64,000 nt of DNA from NCBI GenBank assembly GCA_016789905.1, contig JAEUQC010000087.1, positions 17,230 to 81,229 on the forward strand, read 5' to 3'. Position 1 is the stretch's first letter. Every line of letters begins with the position of its first letter. The notes below the pieces were generated by a model, which was given only the letters and a program-made list of their open reading frames with translations, had not been told where the DNA came from and did not search any database. Made by a program: the position numbers and the translations under genes. Source of the DNA: Bryobacterales bacterium. Its GTDB lineage: Bacteria > Acidobacteriota > Terriglobia > Bryobacterales > Bryobacteraceae. Positions 16,348 to 25,145 of this stretch are shown here, in pieces.

Positions 16348-16848
16348 CTATATGCCTAAAACCAGCAGCGATAGTCCGTTGGTAGTCGCACGCTCTGCCA
16401 ACGCGAGTATCTTCCTGACTACAGCGTCCTGCTCTCTTTGACTCAAACTATCGGCAGCCTTTTCAACCCATGGCCCGATCCTGAGTTCGTTGCATAGTCG
16501 CGCTATCTCCTCGCCCTTGAACTCAGTCGGCCCGTATTAGTTGAATTCGGCATGCGCGGTGCGAAACGCGTCGCTTAATTCAGTGAACACTGATTCTGGC
16601 ACGCGTATCGCGTCAGCTTGATGATGCCACTGCGGGTGAATTCCTGCCTTGCGCTGAATTCGTCCGCGTCGCTCGTAAATCTTGTCGGACTCAACGGCTA
16701 GGATTTTGAAACAGAGACCCATCTTGGCTCTTAGCGATTGTACCCATAGAGTATGCTGCGTAAGGTCGTCATACGGATCACTCGCGATCACTCGTAGCTT
16801 GTAGCCCAGTCTCGTCCTGCCCGGCCCAACCCCACACTTCGCCACCAA
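16348..16848 (-). pseudogene. Unrecognised gene interrupted by an in-frame TAA
   Basis: A GTG-started frame at 16848 runs 103 codons to TAA at 16537-16539. The same frame then continues without a break for 62 codons to TAG at 16348-16350 with protein-like composition (EEIARLCNELRIGPWVEKAA, then AADSLSQREQDAVVRKILAL). This suggests one original 166-residue gene broken by a point mutation; two separate small genes are less likely. No domain was recognised. Base composition and codon use are less G+C-rich than in neighbouring genes, consistent with acquisition by transfer. The stretch 16169-16347 before it holds no gene that can be supported. Confidence 0.5.
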
Positions 16849-16851
16849 AAA

Positions 16852-18267
16852 TCACCCGCCCCAAAGCTCCTTCACCATATGCTCGCCCCCCAAAATAGTC
16901 GGCCGCTCCGCCCGCCCATGGTGCTGATAGGTCAACTGCAAGTGGTTCAGTCCCAGCAAATACAGAATCGACGCGTGAATATCGTTCACATGCGCCGGTC
17001 GCTCCACGGCCCGCAGCCCGATCTCATCTGTTGTCCCGATCGTCTGCCCGCCCTTCACTCCCCCGCCCGCAAAAAACATCGTGAATCCCCACGGATTGTG
17101 ATCCCGCCCGTCGCCCTTCTCGTTGAACGGCGTCCGCCCAAACTCGCCACCCCAAACGACGAGTGTGTCCTGCAACATCCCGCGCCGTTCCAAATCTTCT
17201 AGCAACGCCGCCACCGGCTGATCCGACGCCTTGCACCACTTCTTATGATTGCCTTCCAGATTCGTGTGCGCGTCCCAACCCGATCCCGACCCGCAATACA
17301 ACTCCACAAACCGCACCCCGCGCTCCACCAGCCGCCGCCCCAGTAAACAGTTCCGCCCGAACACCGCCGTCTCCGGTTTGTCCAGCCCGTAGAGCGCCTT
17401 GGTCTCCTCCGTCTCCGTCGACAAATCGACCACTTCCGGCCCCGATTTCTGGAGCGCATACGCCAGCTCAAAGCTGCGAATCCGCGCCTCCAGACTCGTG
17501 TCGTCTTCCCGCCCCTTGGCGTACTCCCGGTTCTGCTGCGCCAAAAATTCCAGCCGCGCCCGCTGCCTTTCATCCGTCTGCCCATTGGGCAACTGCGTGT
17601 TCAATATCGGGTTCGGCCCCTGCCGGAACAGTGTCCCCTGATAGACCGCTGGCAAAAAGCCGGAGCCCCAATTTTTCGCATTCCCGAACGGCTCCCGCTC
17701 ATCGATCATGCTCACGAAGGTTGGCAGATTCTTGTTCGCCGTCCCCAGGCCATATGTCACCCACGCGCCCAGCGACGGCCGGCCCGACAAAATATCCCCC
17801 GTGTTCATCTGGCTCACGCCGCCCGCATGGTTCAGCCCATTCGATTGGCACGACCGCAGCACCGCCAGCTTATCGGCGTGCTTGGCTACATGCGGGTACA
17901 ACTCGCTGATCCAGATCCCCGCCTTCCCGTGCTGCTTCCATTGCCGCGGGCTGCCCATTAACGTGTTTCCCGCCGTGCCCATCGCCGTGATCGGCCGCCC
18001 AAAACTCCCTGGCATCGGCTGCCCGTGCAACTCATTCAGCTTCGGCTTCGGGTCAAACAAGTCGATGTGCGACGGCGCCCCTTCCATGAACAGGAAGATC
18101 ACCGATTTGGCCTTCGCCGCATGGTGCGGCTTCCGCGGAACCGTCGGGTCATGCACCGTCGCGCCGCGCGTCTCTTCGGCCAGCATCGCCGCCATCGCCA
18201 TCGCCCCGAGCCCGGAACCAGCGCCACGCAACAACGAACGGCGAGTCATGTCAATTGGGTTAGGCAT
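16852..18267 (-). CDS. DUF1501 family exported protein (pair 2)
   Basis: A 471-residue DUF1501 protein with a twin-arginine-type signal (MTRRSLLRGAGSGLGAMAM from residue 7). Family blocks include VIFLFMEGAPSHIDLFDPKP, LGTANKNLPTFVSMIDE, FVELYCGSGSGWDAHTNLEG, LVVWGGEFGRTPFNEKG and DIHASILYLLGLNHLQLTYQ. The His and Asp residues in these blocks are candidates for metal binding. It follows the second PSD1-type gene after 5 bases, with the partner order PSD1 then DUF1501, and is probably co-expressed with it. Confidence 0.9.
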   Translation of the reverse strand: MPNPIDMTRRSLLRGAGSGLGAMAMAAMLAEETRGATVHDPTVPRKPHHAAKAKSVIFLFMEGAPSHIDLFDPKPKLNELHGQPMPGSFGRPITAMGTAGNTLMGSPRQWKQHGKAGIWISELYPHVAKHADKLAVLRSCQSNGLNHAGGVSQMNTGDILSGRPSLGAWVTYGLGTANKNLPTFVSMIDEREPFGNAKNWGSGFLPAVYQGTLFRQGPNPILNTQLPNGQTDERQRARLEFLAQQNREYAKGREDDTSLEARIRSFELAYALQKSGPEVVDLSTETEETKALYGLDKPETAVFGRNCLLGRRLVERGVRFVELYCGSGSGWDAHTNLEGNHKKWCKASDQPVAALLEDLERRGMLQDTLVVWGGEFGRTPFNEKGDGRDHNPWGFTMFFAGGGVKGGQTIGTTDEIGLRAVERPAHVNDIHASILYLLGLNHLQLTYQHHGRAERPTILGGEHMVKELWGG

Positions 18268-18272
18268 GGGAT

Positions 18273-20456
18273 TTAGTCGATGTACAGAAACTCACTCGAA
18301 CTCAACAGCGACAAACAGAGGTCGTCCAACGCCCCCTCCGCGCCGCCCGCCAGCTTCGCCTGGCTGCTCAAGAATGCGCGGCTCCTAGCCAGTTCCGTCG
18401 CCGACGGCGTCCGCCCCAGCGTCAGTCGATAAGCCCGCTCCACCAGCGCCTCATCCGATTGTCCGGCGTCGTTGGAAACCCGCCGCGCCAGCGCCCGCGC
18501 GAAGTTACCCGCCGCGCTGCCGTTCATCAGTTCCAGTGCCTGGTCCGGCGTCACCGTCTCCTGCCGCCGTCCGCAACTTTCAATCGCCAGCGGCGAATCG
18601 AAGCTCTGCAGCATCGGATACCGCACCAGCCGTCGAGCGAAAATGTAGACGCTCGCCCGGTACTCATCGCCGTCGCCCTTCGACGCCCGCCAGTGCCGGC
18701 CCTCTTGAATCTCCGTGCCCTTCGGCACCGCCGGAAACACTCCCGGCCCACCCATCGTCCGGTCCAGCAACCCGGAAACCGCCAGCATCGAGTCGCGAAT
18801 GGCTTCCGATTCCAACCGTCGCCGCGGATACCGCCACAGCAGCTTGTTGTCGCTGTCAGCCTTCGCCGCGTCTTCCCGGTAGTCGGATGCTTGCCGGTAC
18901 GTCGCGCTCAACAGAATCCTCCGGTGCAGCTTCTTAATGCTCCACCCATCGGTGGTCGTAAACGTCTTCGTCAAATAGTCGAGCAGTTCCCGGTTCACCG
19001 GCCGCTCGCCCATCAACCCGAAGTCGTTCGGCGTCCCCGCAATGCCCCGGCCAAAGTGGTAGTGCCACACCCGGTTCACAATTACCCGCGTCGTCAGCGG
19101 GTTATTCTCGTCCGCAAGGATACTGGCCAGCGCCGCCCGACGGCCACTCGAATTCAACTCCGGGCGCGGCGTAATCGCCGCCGGCTTCGGGTCCAATATG
19201 GAGAGCCACCCCGGCTGCACTTCTTCCATCGGCGCCAGGTGCGCCCCCGCGCGCAGCACGTGCGTCGCCGGCGCGTCCATACCCTGGTCTTTCATCACTT
19301 GATACCGCGCCAACGGCGCCGGCAGCAAATGTTGGAACGCGTTCAACTCAGCCTGCAACGCCTTGTACTGCGCCTTCCCCGCTGCGTTCATCTTCTTGGC
19401 CACAATGTCAGCTTCCGGCACTTCCACCTGCGTGATCGCCTTGTGATAAACCTGCCAGTCCATCGAGGTCCGCGCCGCCGCCGGCTTCGTCAGCACCGTC
19501 TGCACTTCCTCCGGGAAACGCACCGTGTACTCGTGGTGATACTTCTTCCGCACCGGCGCGACCAGGGCTTCAATCTTATCCAGCACCGGCTTGGCTGCCT
19601 CCCGGTACTTCGCCATCTGCGCGTTATACGCCGCCAACTCCGCCGCGCTCGCCGTCGTGGCCTCATCGTCTATACGCATGTTCGCGAAGAACGCCTGCAG
19701 CCGGTAGTAGTCTTTGTGCAGCAGCGGATCGAACTTGTGGTCATGGCACCGCGCGCAACCGAGCGTCACGCCCATAAACGCGAACGCCGTGTTGTCCGTC
19801 ACATCGTTCAACAACTCCTGCCGCCGCAGTCGTATATCGGCCTGGTTGAACTCGTCTTCAAACAACCGCAAATACCCCAACCCCGGCAGCGCCTTCGGGT
19901 TTCCTGGATAAAGTTCATCGGCCGCGATCTGTTCCCGGATAAATTGGTTGTACGGCTTGTCTTCGTTCAACGCCTGGATCACCCAATCCCGGTAACGCCA
20001 CATGTTGGGCCGCGTGTCGTCCTGCTTAAAGCCATCGGAGTCCGCATAGCGAACCACGTCCAGCCAGTGCCGCCCCCACCGCTCCCCGTACCGCGGACTC
20101 GCCAGCAGCCGGTCCACCAGCCGCTCCTCGGCCCCCGGTTTTGTATCGGTCAAAAACGCCTGCGCCTCGGCCGGGGTTGGCGGCAGCCCGGTCAGGTCCA
20201 GTGTCACTCGCCGCAAATAGACTTGCTTGGACGCCATCGGGGACGGCCGCAGGCTTTTGCCCTGTAGTTTATCCCATATAAATTGGTCGATCTCGTTGCG
20301 CGCCCACTGCTTGCCGGCCTCATCTAATGCCGGCGGAGTTACCGTTGCAACCGGCTGAATCGCCCACCATTTCTTCTGGATCGGATTGAACGTGGGAGCG
20401 GGCTCTGCGGCCAGAGCGGCAAGCGCGAGCGGGAGCAATACCAGACGAGGGAACAT
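18273..20456 (-). CDS. PSD1-family (DUF1549/DUF1553) protein (pair 2)
   Basis: A 727-residue exported protein with signal MFPRLVLLPLALAALAAEPAP. It lacks the N-terminal cytochrome domain of pair 1. DUF1549 covers about residues 45-260 (LRRVTLDLTGLPPTPAEAQAFL, SPRYGERWGRHWLDVVRYADSDG split over the core, and LGCARCHDHKFDP with CxxCH). DUF1553 covers about 430-690 (TTRVIVNRVWHYHFGRGI, RRRLESEAIRDSMLAVSGLL). The single CxxCH suggests one haem or a metal site. It is likely periplasmic; the substrate is unknown. Confidence 0.9.
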   Translation of the reverse strand: MFPRLVLLPLALAALAAEPAPTFNPIQKKWWAIQPVATVTPPALDEAGKQWARNEIDQFIWDKLQGKSLRPSPMASKQVYLRRVTLDLTGLPPTPAEAQAFLTDTKPGAEERLVDRLLASPRYGERWGRHWLDVVRYADSDGFKQDDTRPNMWRYRDWVIQALNEDKPYNQFIREQIAADELYPGNPKALPGLGYLRLFEDEFNQADIRLRRQELLNDVTDNTAFAFMGVTLGCARCHDHKFDPLLHKDYYRLQAFFANMRIDDEATTASAAELAAYNAQMAKYREAAKPVLDKIEALVAPVRKKYHHEYTVRFPEEVQTVLTKPAAARTSMDWQVYHKAITQVEVPEADIVAKKMNAAGKAQYKALQAELNAFQHLLPAPLARYQVMKDQGMDAPATHVLRAGAHLAPMEEVQPGWLSILDPKPAAITPRPELNSSGRRAALASILADENNPLTTRVIVNRVWHYHFGRGIAGTPNDFGLMGERPVNRELLDYLTKTFTTTDGWSIKKLHRRILLSATYRQASDYREDAAKADSDNKLLWRYPRRRLESEAIRDSMLAVSGLLDRTMGGPGVFPAVPKGTEIQEGRHWRASKGDGDEYRASVYIFARRLVRYPMLQSFDSPLAIESCGRRQETVTPDQALELMNGSAAGNFARALARRVSNDAGQSDEALVERAYRLTLGRTPSATELARSRAFLSSQAKLAGGAEGALDDLCLSLLSSSEFLYID

Positions 20457-20539
20457 GCAGGTTACAAAGAGGTTTTCATAGCCCCGGAGGGGTTGTCAAT
20501 TCTCCCCCCGTCACCCGTTACCGGCCCGCCTTTCACCTG

Positions 20540-20556
20540 TTTGCCCGATGGGCAAA
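20540..20556. promoter_or_regulatory. Perfect hairpin in divergent intergenic region
   Basis: TTTGCCC and GGGCAAA form a 7-bp stem with a GAT loop, in the 139-base gap between the divergent PSD1 and glycosyltransferase genes, 39 bases before the latter's ATG. It could be an operator or a 5' UTR hairpin. Confidence 0.35.
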
Positions 20557-20595
20557 AACCGCCCGCCGCCCTACGCTGGTTGCAGAGGTACACCG

Positions 20596-21837
20596 ATGGC
20601 CGACTTTCATCAATCCAACACGATCGCCACGCTCCACCGGCTGCGCCCCGGGCGCCTTCCCGCCATGGAAGCAGAACTCGAAAAATACGCCCGAAACACA
20701 GGAATCGGGCTCATTCTGCCCGCCCTCATCTCCGAATTTGAGCGCCCCGCCATGCGCCGCATCGTTGACCAACTCCGCGACGCGCGTTACTTCTCTAACA
20801 TCGTCGTCGCCGTCGGCCGGGCCACGCGGAAACAGGTGGCCGATGTCGCCCACTGGTTCCGCGGCTTCCGTTCACCCGTTACATTGCTCTGGGTGGAGGA
20901 CCCGCGCGTCCAGGAACTGCTGGGTCAACTCGACAAAGCCGGCCTCCCGGCCCGCATCGACGGCAAGGGCCGCACCTGCTGGCTCTCCATGGGCTATCTG
21001 CTCGCCGAAGGCCAGTCCGACGTCATCGCTCTTCACGATTGCGACATCGTCAACTACACCCGCGACATCCCCGCGGCGCTCTGTTACCCGCTGGCTCATC
21101 CCCGGCTGAACTTCGACTTCTGCAAGGGTTACTACGCCCGCATTTCGGAAAAGCTCCACGGTCGCGTCACCCGGCTCTTCCTCGCTCCTCTGCTGGAAAG
21201 CCTGAAGGAGCACACCGCCGAATCCCCGTTCCTGAACTTCCTCCGCGAGTTCCGTTATCCTCTCGCCGGCGAATTCGCCCTTACGTCTTCGCTCGCCAAC
21301 AAAGTCCGCCTCCCTGCCGACTGGGGCCTGGAAGTGGGAGTCCTCTCCGAGGTATTCCACCATGCCGGCCCCACCCGCGCCTGCCAGGCGGACATCGCCG
21401 ACAACTACGAGCACAAGCATCAGGACCTTTCCCCTACGGACCCATCGCGGGGTCTGCGCCGCATGACTTACGACATCGCCGGCGCCATGTTCCGCTGCTT
21501 CCCGCTGGAGTCGGAGCAACTGCGCCGCGTAGCGAGCGCCTATGCCGATCACGCCACCAACAAGGTGCGTCAGTACGAAGCGGACGCGCTGATGAATGGT
21601 CTCCACTACGACCGCGCCGAGGAGTTGAACGCCATCACGAGCTTCGGTGACAGTCTGCACGAGGCAATCGCCACCGCTGGCGCCGTGGCCCCGGTTCTGC
21701 CCGCCTGGAGCGCGGTAAGAAGCGCCGTCCCCGGCCTATTCAACAGTCTTCGCGATTGTGCCTTCGCAACTCCATCGCCCGCCCGCATAGCCGTGCCCCA
21801 CTGGTGGCAACAAGTCCCCAAACCCGCCCTCTCCTAA
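20596..21837 (+). CDS. GpgS-like glycosyltransferase (GT81-type)
   Basis: A 413-residue protein starting ATG at 20596; AGAGGT lies 6 bases upstream, so the in-frame ATG 48 bases earlier is less likely. The GT-A fold is indicated by IGLILPALISEFERPAM, the DxD-type metal motif in LHDCDIVNYTRDI, and HQDLSPTDPSRGLRRM, which resembles glucosyl-3-phosphoglycerate synthases. In that family the reaction transfers glucose from a nucleotide sugar to 3-phosphoglycerate for the compatible solute glucosylglycerate. A related glycosyltransferase with another acceptor is possible; no matching phosphatase gene is adjacent. Confidence 0.7.
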   Translation: MADFHQSNTIATLHRLRPGRLPAMEAELEKYARNTGIGLILPALISEFERPAMRRIVDQLRDARYFSNIVVAVGRATRKQVADVAHWFRGFRSPVTLLWVEDPRVQELLGQLDKAGLPARIDGKGRTCWLSMGYLLAEGQSDVIALHDCDIVNYTRDIPAALCYPLAHPRLNFDFCKGYYARISEKLHGRVTRLFLAPLLESLKEHTAESPFLNFLREFRYPLAGEFALTSSLANKVRLPADWGLEVGVLSEVFHHAGPTRACQADIADNYEHKHQDLSPTDPSRGLRRMTYDIAGAMFRCFPLESEQLRRVASAYADHATNKVRQYEADALMNGLHYDRAEELNAITSFGDSLHEAIATAGAVAPVLPAWSAVRSAVPGLFNSLRDCAFATPSPARIAVPHWWQQVPKPALS

Positions 21838-21851
21838 CCCCTCATCGGTGT

Positions 21852-21869
21852 CACCCCCCGTCTGTCCCC
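21852..21869. repeat. 18-base shared intergenic motif, copy 1
   Basis: CACCCCCCGTCTGTCCCC occurs here, 14 bases after a gene end, and again exactly at 63753-63770, also just after a gene. Both lie in gene-free stretches of about 210-220 bases that also contain long C or G runs. They may be remnants of a dispersed repeat. Confidence 0.45.
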
Positions 21870-22059
21870 GGTGTGTGTCTTACGGGGCCTGTAAAATGCA
21901 GAAGGAAAACGGTTTATGGTGAAAATCGGGCTGTGGAAAAAGTACCCCCCCCTCGTGCCCTCCCCCCAAAAAAATGGGCGCGAGAAAAGTGCAATCCAGC
22001 CACGTGGGAAACTAGGAACTGCCCGGGCCCGATAGACCACGGAAAGGATCATACAGCCA

Positions 22060-23376
22060 ATGAGGCTTCGCACCTGGCCGACCGTCGTCGGTGGACTCGG
22101 CGGCCTCCTGCTCCTAATCCTGGTCTCCAGCGAGGCGATCCGCCGCAAAGCGCGGGAGATCTACGAGCAGTCCGACCAAGTCAACACGGTCCACCGCAAC
22201 ACCGCCCTCAAACTGCAAGGACTCCGCGCCGATATCCACCTGTCCGGCATCTTCGTCCGAGACTACCTGCTCGACAACTCCCACTTAACCGGTCCCGCCT
22301 ATCGGGACCGGTTAATCAGCCTCCGCCGCGCCACTCGCAGAACGCTGGAAGAGCTCCATTCCACCGCAAGTCCCCAGGAACGCGAGCGCATCGAGAGTCT
22401 GCAAACCAACCTCGACGACTACTGGGAGACTTTCGATCCGCTCTTCGATTGGACACCCAACCAGAAGCTCTATCTCAGCGCTCCGTTCCTGCGCCGCAAC
22501 GTACTGCCCCGCCGCGACGCGGTCCTGGATCTCACCCGCGACATCGAATCTCTGAACAACGAAAACATGGCCATCCAGCGTGCTCTGGTCGCCACCCGCG
22601 AACTTGAACTCCGCCAATCCTTCACGCGAATGCTGTGGTTTACCATGGCCCTGGGCCTGGTCATCACGCTCGGTGCCGCCCTTCGCTTTCATTTTGTCGA
22701 ATCGAAAGCCGACGAGCAGTACCGCCGACTGGAAGAAGCCGAAGCCGGCCTCCGCCGCCTTTCCCAGCTTCTCGTCCATGCCCAGGAAGAGGAGCGCAAA
22801 CGCCTCTCCCGCGAACTGCACGATCAGGTCGGCCAGATGCTAACCGCCCTCCGCATGGAGGCCTGTCACACGGCGGAGTCCAAGAGCCTCGTCGATACCA
22901 TTGTCGGCACCGTCCGCGACCTCTCCATGGGCCTCCGCCCCTCGATGCTCGATGATATTGGACTCGGCGCTGCCCTCCAATGGCTCGCCCGGGACTACTC
23001 TCGCCGTTATAACTGCCCCGTCAACGTCAGCCTCGATGGCGATCTCGACCAGCTCCCCGAGGCCTATCGCACGGCCACCTACCGCGTTGTCCAGGAGGCG
23101 TTGACCAACTGCGCCCGTCACGCCCAGGCCACGCGTGTCGATGTCACCGTCCACGGCTCCGCCCGCTGGCTCCGCCTTTGGATTCGCGACAACGGCGTGG
23201 GCCTGCCCCCAGGTCCCAAAAGCGGTCTGGGCCTGCTCGGCATGGCGGAGCGGGTACGTGAACTGAACGGAACTATGTCCATTTATAACGAGGAATCCGG
23301 CGGCGCGTCCGTCCGAGTCGAAATGCCGCTCATTCGTGAGTCGGCGGAGGCCGCCTATGCGCATACTGCTCGCTGA
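22060..23376 (+). CDS. NarL-type sensor histidine kinase
   Basis: A 438-residue membrane kinase. TM1 is at about residues 8-26 and TM2 at about 190-210, with a helical extracytoplasmic sensor of about 160 residues between them. The HisKA_3 region starts near residue 240 with EEERKRLSRELHDQVGQ; His254 is the predicted phosphorylation site. The ATP-binding domain shows VVQEALTNCARHA (N box) and RDNGVGLP (G1 box), then GLGLLGMAERV. It should phosphorylate the response regulator whose start overlaps its 3' end by 20 bases. GGAAAGGAT lies upstream of the ATG. The signal is unknown. Confidence 0.93.
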   Translation: MRLRTWPTVVGGLGGLLLLILVSSEAIRRKAREIYEQSDQVNTVHRNTALKLQGLRADIHLSGIFVRDYLLDNSHLTGPAYRDRLISLRRATRRTLEELHSTASPQERERIESLQTNLDDYWETFDPLFDWTPNQKLYLSAPFLRRNVLPRRDAVLDLTRDIESLNNENMAIQRALVATRELELRQSFTRMLWFTMALGLVITLGAALRFHFVESKADEQYRRLEEAEAGLRRLSQLLVHAQEEERKRLSRELHDQVGQMLTALRMEACHTAESKSLVDTIVGTVRDLSMGLRPSMLDDIGLGAALQWLARDYSRRYNCPVNVSLDGDLDQLPEAYRTATYRVVQEALTNCARHAQATRVDVTVHGSARWLRLWIRDNGVGLPPGPKSGLGLLGMAERVRELNGTMSIYNEESGGASVRVEMPLIRESAEAAYAHTAR

Positions 23377-23998
23377 TGACCATGGCATCGTTCGCCGTGG
23401 CATGCGTTCCCTGTTGGACGCTGAACCGGGCCTGGAAGTCGTCGGCGAAGCCGCCAATGGACGCGAAGCGCTAAAGCTGTTGGAATCACTCCGGCCCGAT
23501 ATGGCGATCCTCGATGTATCCATGCCGCTGCTCAACGGCATTGAAGTCGCCACGCAGGCCATGAAGGCCTGGCCCGACCTCAAGATCATCATGCTCAGCA
23601 TGTACTCCGACGAAGCCTACGTCGTTCGCGCCCTCTCCGCAGGCGCCCGCGGCTATTTGCTCAAGGAGGCCACCGAAGAGGATCTTCTGCCCGCCGTCCG
23701 CGCTGTCGCTGCCGGCCGCAGTTTCTTCAGCCCCGCCATCGCTTCTATCCTGCTCGCCGATTATGTCCGGCACCTGAAGCAGCGCGGACTCGAAGATTCC
23801 TATGACATCCTCTCGGACCGCGAAAAGGAGGTGCTCCAACTCCTGGCCGAAGGAAAGAGCAACAAGGAAGCGGCCGGCGTCTTGAATCTAAGCCTCTCCA
23901 CCGTCGAAACGCACCGCTTGAAGATGATGCAAAAACTCGGCCTTCACAACACCGCGGAAATCGTCCTCTACGCCGTTCGCAAGGGAATTATCGCTTAA
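23357..23998 (+). CDS. NarL/FixJ-family response regulator
   Basis: A 213-residue regulator. The ATG at 23357 is preferred over the GTG at 23336 because MRILLADDHGIVRRGM is the normal receiver start and GGAGG lies about 7 bases upstream. The receiver domain has Asp53 as phosphoacceptor (ILDVSMP) and Lys in YLLKEAT. The C-terminal LuxR-type helix-turn-helix is LSDREKEVLQLLAEGKSNKEA followed by LSLSTVETHRLKMMQKL (written in two parts). It overlaps the kinase gene and should be its direct partner. Target genes are unknown. Confidence 0.95.
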   Translation: MRILLADDHGIVRRGMRSLLDAEPGLEVVGEAANGREALKLLESLRPDMAILDVSMPLLNGIEVATQAMKAWPDLKIIMLSMYSDEAYVVRALSAGARGYLLKEATEEDLLPAVRAVAAGRSFFSPAIASILLADYVRHLKQRGLEDSYDILSDREKEVLQLLAEGKSNKEAAGVLNLSLSTVETHRLKMMQKLGLHNTAEIVLYAVRKGIIA

Positions 23999-24029
23999 CC
24001 CCGCGGTGGCCCCGCGGTAGAATCATCCC

Positions 24030-25142
24030 ATGATTCTGCGCCTGCTCTTGGTTGCCGCCACCTGTTCCGCCTTCGCTGCTGAGCCGGACGATGCGATCGC
24101 CGCCAAAATGCGAGACATGATCGCCGCCAATGAGATTCCCGGCGCCGTGACGGTAATTGCGACCCGCGATGGCGTTCGCCACCTGGGCGTTATCGGCCAT
24201 GCGGAGGCCGGAAAGAAGCGTCCGTTGCGGAAGGACTCCATATTCTGGATCGCCTCCATGACGAAACCGGTGACGGCCGTCGCCGTCATGATGTTGCAGG
24301 ACGCGGGCAAGCTCTCCATCGATGACCCGCTCTCAAAATACATCCCCGAATTCGGCGCCAACGGCGTCACGCTGCGCCACATGTTGACGCACACATCGGG
24401 CATGGGCGAAGCCACGCCGGCCGAACTGGCTGCCGCCAGAACCCTCGCCGAACTCGCGCCCGTCTACGCGAAAAAGCCGCTTGCCTTCGCGCCCGGCAGC
24501 CAGTGGAAATACTGCCAGTCCGGCATCAACATGCTCGGGCGCGTCGTCGAAATCATCTCCGGCGAATCTCTCGACAAATTCTTCGAAAAGCAGCTATTCA
24601 AGCCGCTCGGCATGAAGGATACGGCCTTCTACTTGAAGGGCAAGCAGATGAGCCGTTGGGTGACGCCCGCGCGAAAGGACGCCGAAGGACTGGTCGATTC
24701 GCCCGTCGGCCTGCTGGCCGGAAAACCGCCGACGGCGCGTGATCGTTTTCCCGCTGCTAACGGAGGCCTGTTTTCCACCGGACCGGACTACGCACGCTTC
24801 GCCCGCATGTTACTGCGGGGCGGGGAACTGGACGGCAAGCGGTATCTGAGCGAGAAATCCTTCCAATTGATGACCTCCATCCAAACCGGTGATCTAAAGG
24901 CCGGGTTCATTCCCGGCCATGGTTGGGGCCTGGGTGTTGGCGTGGTGCGCGAACCGCAGGGGCAGACGGCCATGTCCAAGCCCGGCACATTCGGCCATGG
25001 CGGCGCCTTCGGCACGCAGGCCTGGATTGACCCAGGCAACAACGTCGCGCTCATTCTGATGATCCAACGGGCGAACTTTCGCAACAGTGACGACTCTCCC
25101 GTGCGGCTCGCCTTTCAGCAGGCCGCCATGGGAGCGCGCTGA
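24030..25142 (+). CDS. Beta-lactamase-family serine hydrolase (class C-like)
   Basis: A 370-residue exported protein (signal peptide residues 1-17). It has the penicillin-binding/class C beta-lactamase fold: SxxK at Ser76-Met-Thr-Lys79 (IASMTKPVTAVA), a YxN-equivalent in WKYCQSGINMLG, and HGG in FGHGGAFGTQAW. The second motif deviates from classical Tyr-x-Asn, so it is more likely an esterase or D-amino-acid peptidase than an antibiotic-degrading enzyme. It follows the response regulator by 31 bases and precedes the membrane-protein gene by 3 bases. Confidence 0.88.
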   Translation: MILRLLLVAATCSAFAAEPDDAIAAKMRDMIAANEIPGAVTVIATRDGVRHLGVIGHAEAGKKRPLRKDSIFWIASMTKPVTAVAVMMLQDAGKLSIDDPLSKYIPEFGANGVTLRHMLTHTSGMGEATPAELAAARTLAELAPVYAKKPLAFAPGSQWKYCQSGINMLGRVVEIISGESLDKFFEKQLFKPLGMKDTAFYLKGKQMSRWVTPARKDAEGLVDSPVGLLAGKPPTARDRFPAANGGLFSTGPDYARFARMLLRGGELDGKRYLSEKSFQLMTSIQTGDLKAGFIPGHGWGLGVGVVREPQGQTAMSKPGTFGHGGAFGTQAWIDPGNNVALILMIQRANFRNSDDSPVRLAFQQAAMGAR

Positions 25143-25145
25143 TCG

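Noticed and set aside
18459..20267. 602-codon plus-strand frame opposite the second PSD1 gene
   Set aside because: Arg/His/Pro/Gln-rich shadow of the coding strand with no recognisable motif.
24001..24017. CCGCGG repeat after the response regulator as a terminator
   Set aside because: The stem could form, but the two CCGCGG sites are self-palindromic, there is no U-tract, and the next gene starts 13 bases later.
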